Virus record (IMG/VR): IMGVR_UViG_3300011114_000392
Location: 1 to 27,314 of that record
From: a virus
DNA: 27,314 nt
Direction: 5' to 3' (one strand)
In this document: piece by piece, positions 1-7,300 of the stretch
How the letters are laid out: every line of letters starts with the position of its first letter
How positions within the stretch are numbered: the first letter of the stretch is position 1
Position numbers and translations under genes: made by a program
The notes under the pieces: model-generated
What the model was told of the DNA's origin: nothing
What the model saw: only the letters and a program-made list of their open reading frames with translations
Databases searched by the model: none

Positions 1-14
1 ATTAAGGAATAGAA

Positions 15-2045
15 ATGGCTCAAGATCCAAAAGCAGTCATACAAGAACTGTATTTTGACTTATCTGCTGGTAGAGACCAAGGTAATTTAAGTAAGCAAGG
101 TGAAACAGTTTTAAATGCTATTGAGACTGGTGTAGTGACACCACAAAGCATTGGACAGTATTTACAAGGAGCTACATTAAATTTCTCAGATGAATTGCTA
201 GGTACACTTAATTCTGTATTTGGCAAAAAACCTGGTGTTATTTCTAAAGCAGCTAAAGAAGCAGGATACGGTGAAATTACACCTAGAGAAGCTGGTGTAG
301 GTTTAGAGCGTTTAGCTCTAGAACAAAGAGCTTCTGAAAAGCCAATTAGATCTATTGCTGAACAAGTAGTAGGTGGTGCTATTCCAGCTTTTATCAGTAA
401 AGGTACTACAGCTCCATTAACATTAGGTAAAGCTGCTGTACAAGGCTTTAAGTCTGGTGCAATTGGTGGTTTTGGTGCAGGTGAAGGTGGTATTCCAGAA
501 CAATTAACTTCTACAGCAATTGGTGGTGTAACAGGTGGTGTAGCAGCTCCTGCATTACAAACAGGTGCTAGAGTCATTAAAAACGTATCTCAACCTATTA
601 TCAAGTCTATGTTTGCTGAACCAGATATTACAGGTTTACAAGCAGGTAGAAACTTAGTTAAAGAAGCATTAAAGTCTGACGTAGGTTCAGTAGATGAAGC
701 TATTAACATGGTGCTTCAAAACTCTGGTAAACCATATACATTAGCTGATATTGGCCCTAATACTAGAGCTTATTTAGATGCAGTAAGTCTTATTCCATCA
801 CCAGCAAAACAAACAGCTAAAAAGTTTTTAGAGCAACGTGATAAAGGTATTTCAGCACGTTTAACTTCAGACTTACAAGAAGCATTTGGTACTACAGCAT
901 CATTCTTTGATGAGTTTAATGCACTTAAAGCAGCTAGAACTGATCTTGGTAAAAAGATGTATGAAAATGCTTTTAAAAAGCAAGTACCAGTAAATAGAGA
1001 ACTTACAGACTTATTAGGCCGTCCAAGCGTACAACAAGCGTATGCAAGAGGTGTAAATATTGCACAAGAAAAAGGTATTAAAGTACCTAATGTAGTAGTA
1101 AATGCACAAGGCCAATTAGTCACAGCAGATAATAAACTTGTACCTGCAGTAGATACAGAGTTTTTACATTTTGTTAAAATGGGTTTAGATGATCTTGTAT
1201 ACACAGGTAAGTCACCATCTAGTGGCATTGGTAATACACAATTAAACTCTATTAAAGATACTAGAGCGAAATTCTTAAACTATATTGATAAAAACAATTC
1301 ATCTTATAAGTCAGCACGTAATTATTGGGCAGATGATACAGCTACAATGGATGCTATGCAAGAAGGTCGTAAATTCTTAAAAGCTAACCCAGACCAATTA
1401 AAAGCTGATATTAAAAATATGTCTACTTCTGAAAAAGAAGCATTTAGACTAGGTGCTATGTCTGACCTTATAGAACGTGTTGGTGGTCAGTCTACAGATA
1501 CAGTTGTACCTATGACTGCTAACGTAGCACGTAATATTCTTAAAGACCCTAAACGTGTAGCGCTTATTAAAGCTACTTTCCCAGATAATGAATTGGGCCA
1601 AAACAAATTTAACCAGTTTATTAAAAACTTCCAAACAGAAATGGAAATGAAAGCTACATCTGGTCAAGTATTAGCTGGATCACAAACAGCAGCAAGACAA
1701 GAAGCAGCTAAAGCAGTACGTGGCACTATTGCACAAGAAGCACCAAATATTGATGCACAAAGCCTTATATTTAATGCTCTTAAAATGGATGCTACACAAA
1801 TGAATGAACAGCAACTTAAGTCAACAGCTAACGAAGTAGTGAAAATATTAACTGAGACTGATCCTGCAAGACTACAAACTATTGCTAGAGAACTTACTAC
1901 ACGTAGACCATCTGAAGTTATTTCAGACGTATTAACTAGAGGCGGTAGAAGCCTTATTAGTCCATATACCACAGGCGGCATTGCTGGTAAGTTTGGAGCT
2001 ACAACTCAACAAAGATACTTCCCAAGTATCTTAAATAGTAAATAA
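15..2045 (+). CDS. Internal virion / DNA-ejection-type protein (676 aa)
   Basis: No catalytic motif is recognised. The protein is long and Ala/Gly-rich. Residues about 120-185 form a Gly/Ala-rich, weakly hydrophobic stretch (motifs such as VVGGAIPAF and AIGGVTGGVAAPAL), typical of podovirus internal or ejection proteins that enter the cell envelope with the DNA. The rest is mostly helical and charged, with a conserved-looking YWADDTATMDAMQEGRKFL segment near residues 437-455. The start has a good ribosome site (AAGGAAT, 8 bases upstream of the ATG). It is followed directly by the lysis cassette, so it is probably the last structural gene of the late operon. I see no lytic transglycosylase motif. 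The family name is inferred from composition, size and position, not from a recognised domain. Confidence 0.55.
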   Translation: MAQDPKAVIQELYFDLSAGRDQGNLSKQGETVLNAIETGVVTPQSIGQYLQGATLNFSDELLGTLNSVFGKKPGVISKAAKEAGYGEITPREAGVGLERLALEQRASEKPIRSIAEQVVGGAIPAFISKGTTAPLTLGKAAVQGFKSGAIGGFGAGEGGIPEQLTSTAIGGVTGGVAAPALQTGARVIKNVSQPIIKSMFAEPDITGLQAGRNLVKEALKSDVGSVDEAINMVLQNSGKPYTLADIGPNTRAYLDAVSLIPSPAKQTAKKFLEQRDKGISARLTSDLQEAFGTTASFFDEFNALKAARTDLGKKMYENAFKKQVPVNRELTDLLGRPSVQQAYARGVNIAQEKGIKVPNVVVNAQGQLVTADNKLVPAVDTEFLHFVKMGLDDLVYTGKSPSSGIGNTQLNSIKDTRAKFLNYIDKNNSSYKSARNYWADDTATMDAMQEGRKFLKANPDQLKADIKNMSTSEKEAFRLGAMSDLIERVGGQSTDTVVPMTANVARNILKDPKRVALIKATFPDNELGQNKFNQFIKNFQTEMEMKATSGQVLAGSQTAARQEAAKAVRGTIAQEAPNIDAQSLIFNALKMDATQMNEQQLKSTANEVVKILTETDPARLQTIARELTTRRPSEVISDVLTRGGRSLISPYTTGGIAGKFGATTQQRYFPSILNSK

Positions 2046-2059
2046 TGAAGGAATTAGTA

Positions 2060-2266
2060 ATGAGTGAGATCGACCCATTTAAATACGGACAACTCGTAGC
2101 TCAAGTAGAGCAAATGGAAAAGAAAATAGACAAGTTAGAAGCAGGTATGGATGAACTACTAGCTTTAGCTAACAAAAGCAAGGGTGGCTTTTGGGCAGGT
2201 ATGACTATAGCTTCATTTATCGGTGGCTTATTTACATTTGTCATGCACAACTGGCTTGGCAAATGA
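2060..2266 (+). CDS. Small coiled-coil membrane protein, holin-like (68 aa)
   Basis: The first 40 residues are a charged heptad-like helix (EQMEKKIDKLEAGMDELLAL), followed by one C-terminal membrane segment of about 20 residues (FWAGMTIASFIGGLFTFVM). This layout matches XhlA-type hemolysin/holin accessory proteins. An upstream in-frame ATG at 2045 exists, but GAAGGA at 2047-2052 sits 7 bases before the ATG at 2060, so I prefer 2060. It is first in a cassette with a metallopeptidase, a three-TM holin and an endolysin, so a role in lysis is likely: an accessory holin, pinholin or antiholin. The stop overlaps the next start (ATGA), indicating translational coupling. Exact role unknown. Confidence 0.6.
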   Translation: MSEIDPFKYGQLVAQVEQMEKKIDKLEAGMDELLALANKSKGGFWAGMTIASFIGGLFTFVMHNWLGK

Positions 2267-2622
2267 CATTCATTAATGAAAATAATATAGCGAATTTGTA
2301 CGACACGCTTGCTCAATTTCCTGTCTTCGAAGAATATCGCTTGCCGCCTTCAAACAAAATTGACTTCCTAGTGGTGCATGACGATAGTATCTGTGGGCAA
2401 TATGAACCGCCAGAACAAGGTGAACCACATGTCATTACTATATCTACTGCAAAGTGTGGACATTTAGATACTGTCATTAAGACTATCTGTCACGAAATGA
2501 TCCACATGATATGTTACTTAGAGTCACCTAAAACAGATAAATACACAAGTCACAAAGGTTTATTTTTAAAACTACAAAAGAGAGTAGCTAACACACTTGG
2601 CTACGACCCAAAGGAGTTATAA
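2263..2622 (+). CDS. SprT-like zinc metallopeptidase (119 aa)
   Basis: The zinc metallopeptidase motif HExxH is at residues 77-81 (CHEMIHM), with a likely third ligand in the SHKGLF motif (His97). This spacing resembles SprT/Spartan-type minimal metallopeptidases (gluzincin-like fold). The start is the ATG at 2263 that overlaps the previous stop as ATGA; a longer in-frame extension from 2191 only repeats the other frame of the upstream gene. It lies between two membrane-protein genes of the lysis cassette and just ahead of holin and endolysin. No signal peptide is visible, so it should act in the cytoplasm unless the holin lets it out. The substrate is unknown: DNA-crosslinked protein, a virion protein, or an envelope protein are all possible. 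Confidence 0.7.
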   Translation: MTFINENNIANLYDTLAQFPVFEEYRLPPSNKIDFLVVHDDSICGQYEPPEQGEPHVITISTAKCGHLDTVIKTICHEMIHMICYLESPKTDKYTSHKGLFLKLQKRVANTLGYDPKEL

Positions 2623-3119
2623 TGTTAAGTATTCTATCAGGTATATTAGGTTTTGCCACAAGTGGTTTACCTAGTTTATTATCATTCTTTCAACAAAAAG
2701 GTGACCAAAAGCATGAAAGAGAAATGGCTAAACTTCAAACAGAACGTGAACTTGAACTTGCAAAAGCTGGTTTCGTATCTCAAGAAAAAATTGAAGCAAT
2801 TAAACTTGACCAAGTAGAAGCACAAACATACGCACAAGAACGTGAAGCATTATATGACCATGACAAAAAACTTGTAGATGGTGCAACCCCTACAGTTAAA
2901 AATTGGAACGGTATGGTAAGACCTGTAGTAGCTTTTATTTTTGTAGGTGAGTTAGTTCTTATTAACCTTATCTCATTAGCTTGGGCTATGTGGTCAGGCG
3001 TAGACTTTGTAATAGCATCAAGAGAAGTATTTGGTTCAGAAGAAATGGCTATTACTGCATCTATTATTGGCTTTTACTTTGGCTCAAGAACTTGGGAAAA
3101 GAAACGTGAAGGTATCTAA
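2622..3119 (+). CDS. Three-TM holin, GTA_holin_3TM-like (165 aa)
   Basis: A hydrophobic N-terminal segment (residues 1-22) is followed by a long charged coiled coil (about 25-85), a strong membrane helix (about 101-124, PVVAFIFVGELVLINLI) and a third segment (about 140-154) ending in FYFGSRTWEKK. The WNGMVRP motif before the second helix and the FYFGSRT ending match the three-TM holin family first named from gene transfer agents. It would form the inner-membrane lesion that releases the endolysin encoded next. Its start overlaps the preceding stop (TAATG) and AAGGAG lies upstream. The 3' end overlaps the endolysin start. Confidence 0.8.
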   Translation: MLSILSGILGFATSGLPSLLSFFQQKGDQKHEREMAKLQTERELELAKAGFVSQEKIEAIKLDQVEAQTYAQEREALYDHDKKLVDGATPTVKNWNGMVRPVVAFIFVGELVLINLISLAWAMWSGVDFVIASREVFGSEEMAITASIIGFYFGSRTWEKKREGI

Positions 3120-3555
3120 TGCTGGCATACAACTTATTAAACATCACGAGGGTGTTCGCTACAAGCCTTATACTTGCCCTGCTGGTTTGTGGACTGTGGG
3201 TGTTGGTCATCTTATCGGTAATGGTAAGTCTTTGCCTAGAGAGTGGAACAAAACTTTTACACCGGCTGAAATAGATGGAATTCTTAAATACGACCTCAAC
3301 CGTTTTGAACTTGGAATATGTAAGATGTTACCTAACGTGCCTCTTAGACAGCATGAGTTTGACGCTCTTGTTAGTTTTGTTTTTAACCTTGGGCTTGGCA
3401 CATTCCAACGTAGCACCATACGTCAAGCGTTATTACGAAATGATAAAGAACAAGCTATGGCATCATTAATGAAATATTGTCGTGCAGGCGGTAAAATACT
3501 AAAAGGCTTGCAAAACAGAAGGTTAGATGAGCGTAAATTATTTCTTGGTGTATAA
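3106..3555 (+). CDS. Endolysin, GH24 lysozyme (T4-lysozyme-like, about 149 aa)
   Basis: This is a muramidase that cleaves the glycan strand of peptidoglycan. Numbering from the GTG at 3106, the catalytic triad is Glu15, Cys24, Thr30 with the family spacing E-8-C-5-T (HHEG, YTCPAG, LWTVGVGH). Cys replaces the Asp of T4 lysozyme, as in many phage endolysins. C-terminal motifs AFNLG-like (VFNLGLGTF) and RR-x-x-ERKLFL also fit. The usual family start (M-K-x-S-x-x-G-I) aligns with the GTG at 3106, giving a 14-base overlap with the holin gene. A TTG at 3031 would add a hydrophobic, signal-like extension; see findings. With no signal peptide it needs the holin for release. Confidence 0.9.
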   Translation: MKVSNAGIQLIKHHEGVRYKPYTCPAGLWTVGVGHLIGNGKSLPREWNKTFTPAEIDGILKYDLNRFELGICKMLPNVPLRQHEFDALVSFVFNLGLGTFQRSTIRQALLRNDKEQAMASLMKYCRAGGKILKGLQNRRLDERKLFLGV

Positions 3556-3556
3556 T
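3551..3556 (+). promoter_or_regulatory. Possible -10 box (TATAAT) before the metallophosphoesterase gene
   Basis: A perfect TATAAT overlaps the endolysin stop codon, 27 bases before the next gene's start. No convincing -35 hexamer lies 16-18 bases upstream and the extended -10 TG is out of register, so this may be chance in AT-rich DNA. Confidence 0.2.
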
Positions 3557-3582
3557 AGTTAAAACAACACCTAGGAGTTTTC

Positions 3583-4290
3583 ATGGCAAAATATAAGTCG
3601 GTATTAGTAATATCTGACATGCACATACCTTACCATCATCCAGACGCATTTGCATTTTTAAAAGCGCTTAAAAACAAATACAAGTTTGACCACATAGTAA
3701 ACATAGGTGATGAATTAGATCATCATGCTATATCTATGCACGAACATAACCCAGACTTATATTCAGCAGGCCATGAATTAGAACAGTCTAAAAAATACAT
3801 TAAAGAATTAGAAAAGATATTCCCTAAAATGACATTGGTTCATAGTAACCACAGCTCATTAGTATATAGACGTGCATTAAAGCATGGAATGCCTAGAGGA
3901 TACCTAAAGGACTATAACGAGTTTTTAGGCGTTGGAAAAGGTTGGGAATGGGTAGATGATCATACAATAACTCTAAGTGATAACTCCAGATGTTTCTTTA
4001 CACACGGACTTGTTGCAGACGTTTTAAAGGTGGCCCAGCAGTATGGAATGAATACAGTCCAGGGCCACTATCACACTAAATTTAGTATTGGATATTACAG
4101 TAACCCAGATGCACTAATTTGGGGAATGCAGGTCGGTTGTTTAATACATCAAAAGTCTATGGCGTTTGACTATGCCAAAAACTTTAAAAGCAGGTTCATT
4201 GTAGGATGTGGTGTTATTATCAATGGACAGCCAAAACTTACTCCTATGGTTCTTAACACAAACGGTAGGTGGATCGGAAAAATAGTATAG
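3583..4290 (+). CDS. Calcineurin-like metallophosphoesterase (235 aa)
   Basis: All blocks of the two-metal phosphoesterase fold are present: D12-x-H14 (SDMHIPYHH), G42-D43 (NIGDELDHH), N89-H90 (VHSNHSSL), H141 (FTHGLV) and G161-H-Y-H164 (QGHYHTKF). It should hydrolyse phosphoesters using Mn or Fe; the substrate (nucleic acid end, nucleotide or phosphoprotein) cannot be told. AGGAG is 7 bases before the ATG. It follows the lysis cassette and precedes two unknown genes. Phage members of this fold are often annotated as DNA repair exonuclease-like or nucleotide phosphatase, but at 235 aa it is the catalytic domain only, with no capping domain of SbcD type. Confidence 0.85.
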   Translation: MAKYKSVLVISDMHIPYHHPDAFAFLKALKNKYKFDHIVNIGDELDHHAISMHEHNPDLYSAGHELEQSKKYIKELEKIFPKMTLVHSNHSSLVYRRALKHGMPRGYLKDYNEFLGVGKGWEWVDDHTITLSDNSRCFFTHGLVADVLKVAQQYGMNTVQGHYHTKFSIGYYSNPDALIWGMQVGCLIHQKSMAFDYAKNFKSRFIVGCGVIINGQPKLTPMVLNTNGRWIGKIV

Positions 4291-4301
4291 AAAGGTTTAT
4301 C

Positions 4302-4463
4302 ATGCAAATTCAGCCATTAATTGATCAATTGGTCGGAGATAAAATTGTAGAGGCTGAAGCGTATTTTGATGAGAATGTACTAGCTTTAACATTCGAGTCA
4401 GGTCTTTATGTAGAAATTACAGTTGACTCTGTAAACTACGAACTTCCAGAATTAGATGACTAA
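4302..4463 (+). CDS. Small acidic protein, unknown (53 aa)
   Basis: Not recognised. It is a strongly acidic small protein with alternating strands (IVEAEAYFDENVLALTFESGLYVEITVD), suggesting a compact beta sheet, and it ends in an acidic tail (ELPELDD). The ATG at 4302 is preceded by AGAAAGG at a good distance; an earlier in-frame ATG at 4269 overlaps the previous gene without a ribosome site, so I prefer 4302. It sits 10 bases ahead of the next gene, in the same operon. Confidence 0.6.
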   Translation: MQIQPLIDQLVGDKIVEAEAYFDENVLALTFESGLYVEITVDSVNYELPELDD

Positions 4464-4473
4464 AGGATAGAAA

Positions 4474-5418
4474 ATGAAAGTAATAAGAGGACTTGTCGTG
4501 GATGACAATGGCAAACCATTGCCTAATGTACCACAGCTTAGCAAACAAGATATTAAAGATATGGCTCAATATGCTGCATCCGGTGCATCTATGGCTTATC
4601 CTCCTATTGGCATTCCATTAGGCGCTTATGAAATGTATCAAGGTTATACTAACCAAAACCCTATTCAAGGTTTATTAGGCGGCCTAACAACTGCTGGTGG
4701 TGTTGTAGGAACGCTTGCTAAAGCTCCAGGCGCTGCATTAAAGTATGCAGAAGGCCAACGTAAACTATCACCGGTCAATATTAATATTGAAGCTACATCA
4801 CCTAATATCTTACAAAAAGCAAATGAAACAGGATCAGGCCGTGCATTATCAGACTTAAGATATGGTACTGCTCAACAAGGCGCTGCAGGTAAGGGTATGG
4901 AATATGCAAACATTCCTCCATCTAAAGTACAAGGTGTATGGGTAGACCCAGCAAGTAACGTAGAAGAATTTAATAGAGTATACAGCCAAAACTTAGGCCC
5001 TATTAATAGAATGAATATACAAAAGTCTGGGCCATTATCTGAATACGCTCAGTCTATGGGTGGTGACCTAGGCCAATGGGGTGTAGGTGCTACACGTTTT
5101 ACTAAAATACCTATGAACTTAAACAAAGATGCTGCTAACGGTATCTTATTTGAAAACGTATCATCTAAACAAATTATTGAAGCCGGTAAAAAATTAAACC
5201 CTAAAGGTGGCGTAGTATCAGCAACGCCTAACGGTGGTATGTTAGTGTTTGATCCTAACGGTGCAATGAGTGCTAAACAATTAGCTAAAGAATTAAAAGG
5301 CGTAGCTAAGAGTCCTAAATACGGACTCCTAGACTCTGCCTATTTTGATACTAGTGCTGCTGGTCAGGGAGCTTATATGAACCCTGTTGACGAGCTACTT
5401 CGTCTAAGAGGCTTTTAA
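4474..5418 (+). CDS. Unknown protein, possibly virion-associated (314 aa)
   Basis: Not recognised with certainty. The N-terminus has a hydrophilic start (RGLVVDDNGKPLPNVPQ), then a Gly/Ala/Pro-rich hydrophobic region at about residues 36-82, similar in style to the 676-aa ejection-type protein at the start of the window. The C-terminal two thirds is a globular domain ending in DELLRLRGF. AAAGGATAG precedes the ATG. It is the last plus-strand gene before the leftward operon, and its 3' end overlaps the end of the opposing gene by 68 bases. A second ejected protein or an effector delivered at infection are possibilities, but neither is shown by sequence. Confidence 0.55.
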   Translation: MKVIRGLVVDDNGKPLPNVPQLSKQDIKDMAQYAASGASMAYPPIGIPLGAYEMYQGYTNQNPIQGLLGGLTTAGGVVGTLAKAPGAALKYAEGQRKLSPVNINIEATSPNILQKANETGSGRALSDLRYGTAQQGAAGKGMEYANIPPSKVQGVWVDPASNVEEFNRVYSQNLGPINRMNIQKSGPLSEYAQSMGGDLGQWGVGATRFTKIPMNLNKDAANGILFENVSSKQIIEAGKKLNPKGGVVSATPNGGMLVFDPNGAMSAKQLAKELKGVAKSPKYGLLDSAYFDTSAAGQGAYMNPVDELLRLRGF

Positions 5419-5731
5419 GTAGTTTAGGTTGAAAGTAATAGTCTACGTAAAAGTTATTTAAAGCATAAGATAGAAATGCACCTTTAGCAGCAGCTACTGC
5501 AGGATAATGAGCCTTGAGATAAGGCTCACTACCATTGAGTACATTTATATGTAATTCAGCTAATGCTTTACAATAACACTCTTCTATAAACTTGCATGCC
5601 ACTTCAGTATACTTTGGCACTCTATGAGTTTTGTAATGCTCTATCTGATCATCACTTAACCCTAACCAATCTATCAAGTCTTCATCATCAAGATCCAGTC
5701 GGTGCTTCCATTCATTAAAGTTGAAGTTCAT
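5351..5731 (-). CDS. Unknown early protein (126 aa)
   Basis: Not recognised. Residues about 15-50 (DDEDLIDWLGLSDDQIEHYKTHRVPKYTEVACKFIEE broken into two helices) look like a helix-turn-helix of the kind in small phage regulators, but this is weak. The start is chosen at 5731 because GGAGG repeats lie directly upstream; a longer frame up to 5770 adds only a basic Arg run. It is the last gene of the leftward operon. It overlaps the upstream gene by 17 bases and its 3' end overlaps the opposing plus-strand gene by 68 bases. Confidence 0.65.
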   Translation of the reverse strand: MNFNFNEWKHRLDLDDEDLIDWLGLSDDQIEHYKTHRVPKYTEVACKFIEECYCKALAELHINVLNGSEPYLKAHYPAVAAAKGAFLSYALNNFYVDYYFQPKLLKSLLDEVARQQGSYKLPDQQH

Positions 5732-6008
5732 CCTCCTCCTCCTCTTCGTTTTCATACTTCCAGTCTGCAATTAAATGCTCTGCAATTTCATAGAAGTTAG
5801 CTTGTCTTATAAATGCGCCAGCATAGTCCTTAGCTAAACCATCTGGCACATCAATAAATATTACTTCTTCTACATAGTCTTCTAATTGTTTAGATAAGTC
5901 GTATGGATCTTTAGAGTAGTCAGATATATCAAAATAGTCAAATATCTCTAAATGAATTCTCCAAGTTTCATAATTAGACCATCCATTATATTTGTTATCT
6001 GTAGTCAT
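5715..6008 (-). CDS. Small conserved phage protein, DUF7249-like (97 aa)
   Basis: The N-terminal motif YNGWSNYETWRIHLEIFD is the signature of a small phage protein family of unknown function (NGWxNYxTWxxxLE). The middle is acidic and helical, with DLAKDYAGAFI-like and AEHLIADW motifs, and it ends in a run of Glu residues (ENEEEEEDELQL). GGAGG precedes the start, which overlaps the stop of the clamp gene (TAATG), so the two are coupled. The poly-Glu codons double as the ribosome site of the next gene. Function unknown; early expression is expected. Confidence 0.75.
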   Translation of the reverse strand: MTTDNKYNGWSNYETWRIHLEIFDYFDISDYSKDPYDLSKQLEDYVEEVIFIDVPDGLAKDYAGAFIRQANFYEIAEHLIADWKYENEEEEEDELQL

Positions 6009-6658
6009 TATGCAGCCTCCTTTACAGATACTTTAGGTTCATCAAATATAAATTTTGGTGCGCCTGTAATAGATGACTCAACTCTTAATGGTGATATAAC
6101 ACCTACACAGTCAACACAGTCAAGGTCAACTAATGCTGGTTTAAGACCATTTTGGCTTAATGATGCTTTTTTATTTTTAACGCCAGAGATATATTCTGCG
6201 GCCTTATTAAAGTCATTAAGATATGTAAAGTCATAATTACCAGGCTCATTAGATACTGACTCAGGAAATACTCTTCTAAAGTCAGGATACTTACCTTCTA
6301 TTGGACGTGCTTCTAACCTAACCGCATCATTGAGAACGTGTATTTTCTTAACCACATTGTTTTCAACTTCTAATGATATGCTAGCTGCACCTAGGGTTGA
6401 CTTAACTTTAAGTAAGGCATCAATAGTTTCAATAGGAATAATTGCTCCTAATGTATCTCTACCGTGCTGTACTTCGTTATGATAGACTGCTGTACTTAAT
6501 AGTCGGTGACCATCAGTTGCAACAAAGATAGTGTTATATTTATTGAATTCAACGTAAATACCATTAAGGTAATATCTTACGTCTTTTTTAGCTACAAAAA
6601 GTTTAAGTGCTTTTAAGTGGCCAAGTTGTACTAATACTTCATAATTAAATGTTGTCAT
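6008..6658 (-). CDS. DnaN-like sliding clamp lacking domain 1 (216 aa)
   Basis: Residues 47-53 (ATDGHRL) and 119-131 (PIEGKYPDFRRVFP region) are hallmark motifs of the second domain of the bacterial DNA polymerase III beta clamp. Residues about 142-195 fit the third domain, including the terminal ISPLRV that matches the MPMRL ending of DnaN. Cellular DnaN is about 366 aa with three domains; here the first domain is absent. The start at 6658 follows AAAGGAG; an in-frame ATG at 6676 lacks a ribosome site. It would tether a polymerase or other DNA enzymes. No polymerase gene is in this window, so it may serve the host replisome or a phage polymerase outside the window. It has its own promoter candidate. 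Confidence 0.8.
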   Translation of the reverse strand: MTTFNYEVLVQLGHLKALKLFVAKKDVRYYLNGIYVEFNKYNTIFVATDGHRLLSTAVYHNEVQHGRDTLGAIIPIETIDALLKVKSTLGAASISLEVENNVVKKIHVLNDAVRLEARPIEGKYPDFRRVFPESVSNEPGNYDFTYLNDFNKAAEYISGVKNKKASLSQNGLKPALVDLDCVDCVGVISPLRVESSITGAPKFIFDEPKVSVKEAA

Positions 6659-6722
6659 GCTTTTCTCCTTTAGCAAAATTTCTTGATCGCCTGCAAGTAG
6701 ATAATAAATTAGCGATATGTGT

Positions 6723-6751
6723 ATGCTATATATTTGCTAGCATGATGTCAA
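6723..6751 (-). promoter_or_regulatory. Sigma70-like promoter for the clamp gene set
   Basis: On the minus strand a perfect -35 TTGACA (6746-6751) is followed after 17 bases by TAGCAT (6723-6728, 4 of 6). Transcription would start about 55 bases before the clamp start codon. It would drive the clamp gene and the two small genes after it. Confidence 0.55.
6735..6742. promoter_or_regulatory. Candidate operator palindrome TGCTAGCA
   Basis: A perfect 8-base palindrome lies in the spacer between the -35 and -10 of the clamp promoter. The same octamer lies in the spacer of the rightward early promoter (11096-11103). The position suits a repressor site, but the octamer also occurs inside genes, so this is tentative. 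Confidence 0.3.
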
Positions 6752-6794
6752 CACTTTTTTGTAAATATTTTTAATTATTTTATAAGTCATTGTT

Positions 6795-7157
6795 TTAGTT
6801 GAGTTTCCACCATGTATTTATATAGCTTTTTAATGCTTCTGGGCCTTTATCTATGTAAATAAGTTTATCTTGTGTTACTTGATAAAAGTTATTTACTTCA
6901 GTTCTTTGATCATCACTATGGCCATATATGACTAATGCGGTAAAGTTTTCTTGGGCAGCTAAACCTTTTAATACTATCTTTTGGCCTAATGACATAGGCT
7001 CATTCTCATGTTTCCATTCAGCTACTAAAAATTTTTTACCATCTTTACATACGACCATATCCAGGTTTGTCGGCAATATATTTTTACCTGGTATCATTCC
7101 AGATAAAAAGCCAAAGTCTATAAACTTGGCATTACTATTCCGCATCCCTAACGTCAT
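6795..7157 (-). CDS. PD-(D/E)XK nuclease-like protein (120 aa)
   Basis: A short alpha/beta protein with the spacing of a PD-(D/E)XK nuclease core: PTNLD (Asp33), then a beta hairpin, then AEWKHE (Glu47, Lys49), then a helix carrying GQKIVLKGL (Gln59-Lys60). This is like VRR-type or resolvase-type nucleases. The remainder carries alternating strands (ALVIYG, KLIYID) and ends in a Trp-rich tail. The start overlaps the upstream small gene's stop as ATGA, supporting 7157 rather than the inner ATG at 7145. The substrate is unknown. Assignment rests on motif spacing only. Confidence 0.55.
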   Translation of the reverse strand: MTLGMRNSNAKFIDFGFLSGMIPGKNILPTNLDMVVCKDGKKFLVAEWKHENEPMSLGQKIVLKGLAAQENFTALVIYGHSDDQRTEVNNFYQVTQDKLIYIDKGPEALKSYINTWWKLN

Positions 7158-7300
7158 ACGCAGATGATCATATCCTTAGATACAGTACAAACAGTTACAG
7201 TACCATCTGGGCCAATGATCGTTTGACTAAAAGACTTTTCAGTCCAGAATATAGCTAGCGCAGCCATTACAATAACAAATATCCAATATATTTTACTCAT
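7154..7300 (-). CDS. Small signal-anchored or secreted peptide (48 aa)
   Basis: This short gene fills an otherwise empty gap. A hydrophobic N-terminal segment (YWIFVIVMAALAIFW, residues 5-19) is followed by TEKSFSQ, where a signal peptidase could cut, and then a small domain with two Cys residues (GPDGTVTVCTVSKDMIICV). AGAGG lies 7 bases before the ATG at 7300; an adjacent ATG at 7303 is possible. It overlaps the upstream gene by 8 bases and its stop overlaps the next start (ATGA), so it is coupled on both sides, good evidence that it is real. A role at the inner membrane or periplasm is likely; function unknown. Confidence 0.7.
   Translation of the reverse strand: MSKIYWIFVIVMAALAIFWTEKSFSQTIIGPDGTVTVCTVSKDMIICV

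Noticed and set aside
20-577. Long minus-strand frame (185 aa) opposite the ejection-type protein
   Set aside because: It mirrors the real gene's codon bias, has no ribosome site and is rich in Pro/Ala/Ser as expected of an antisense shadow.
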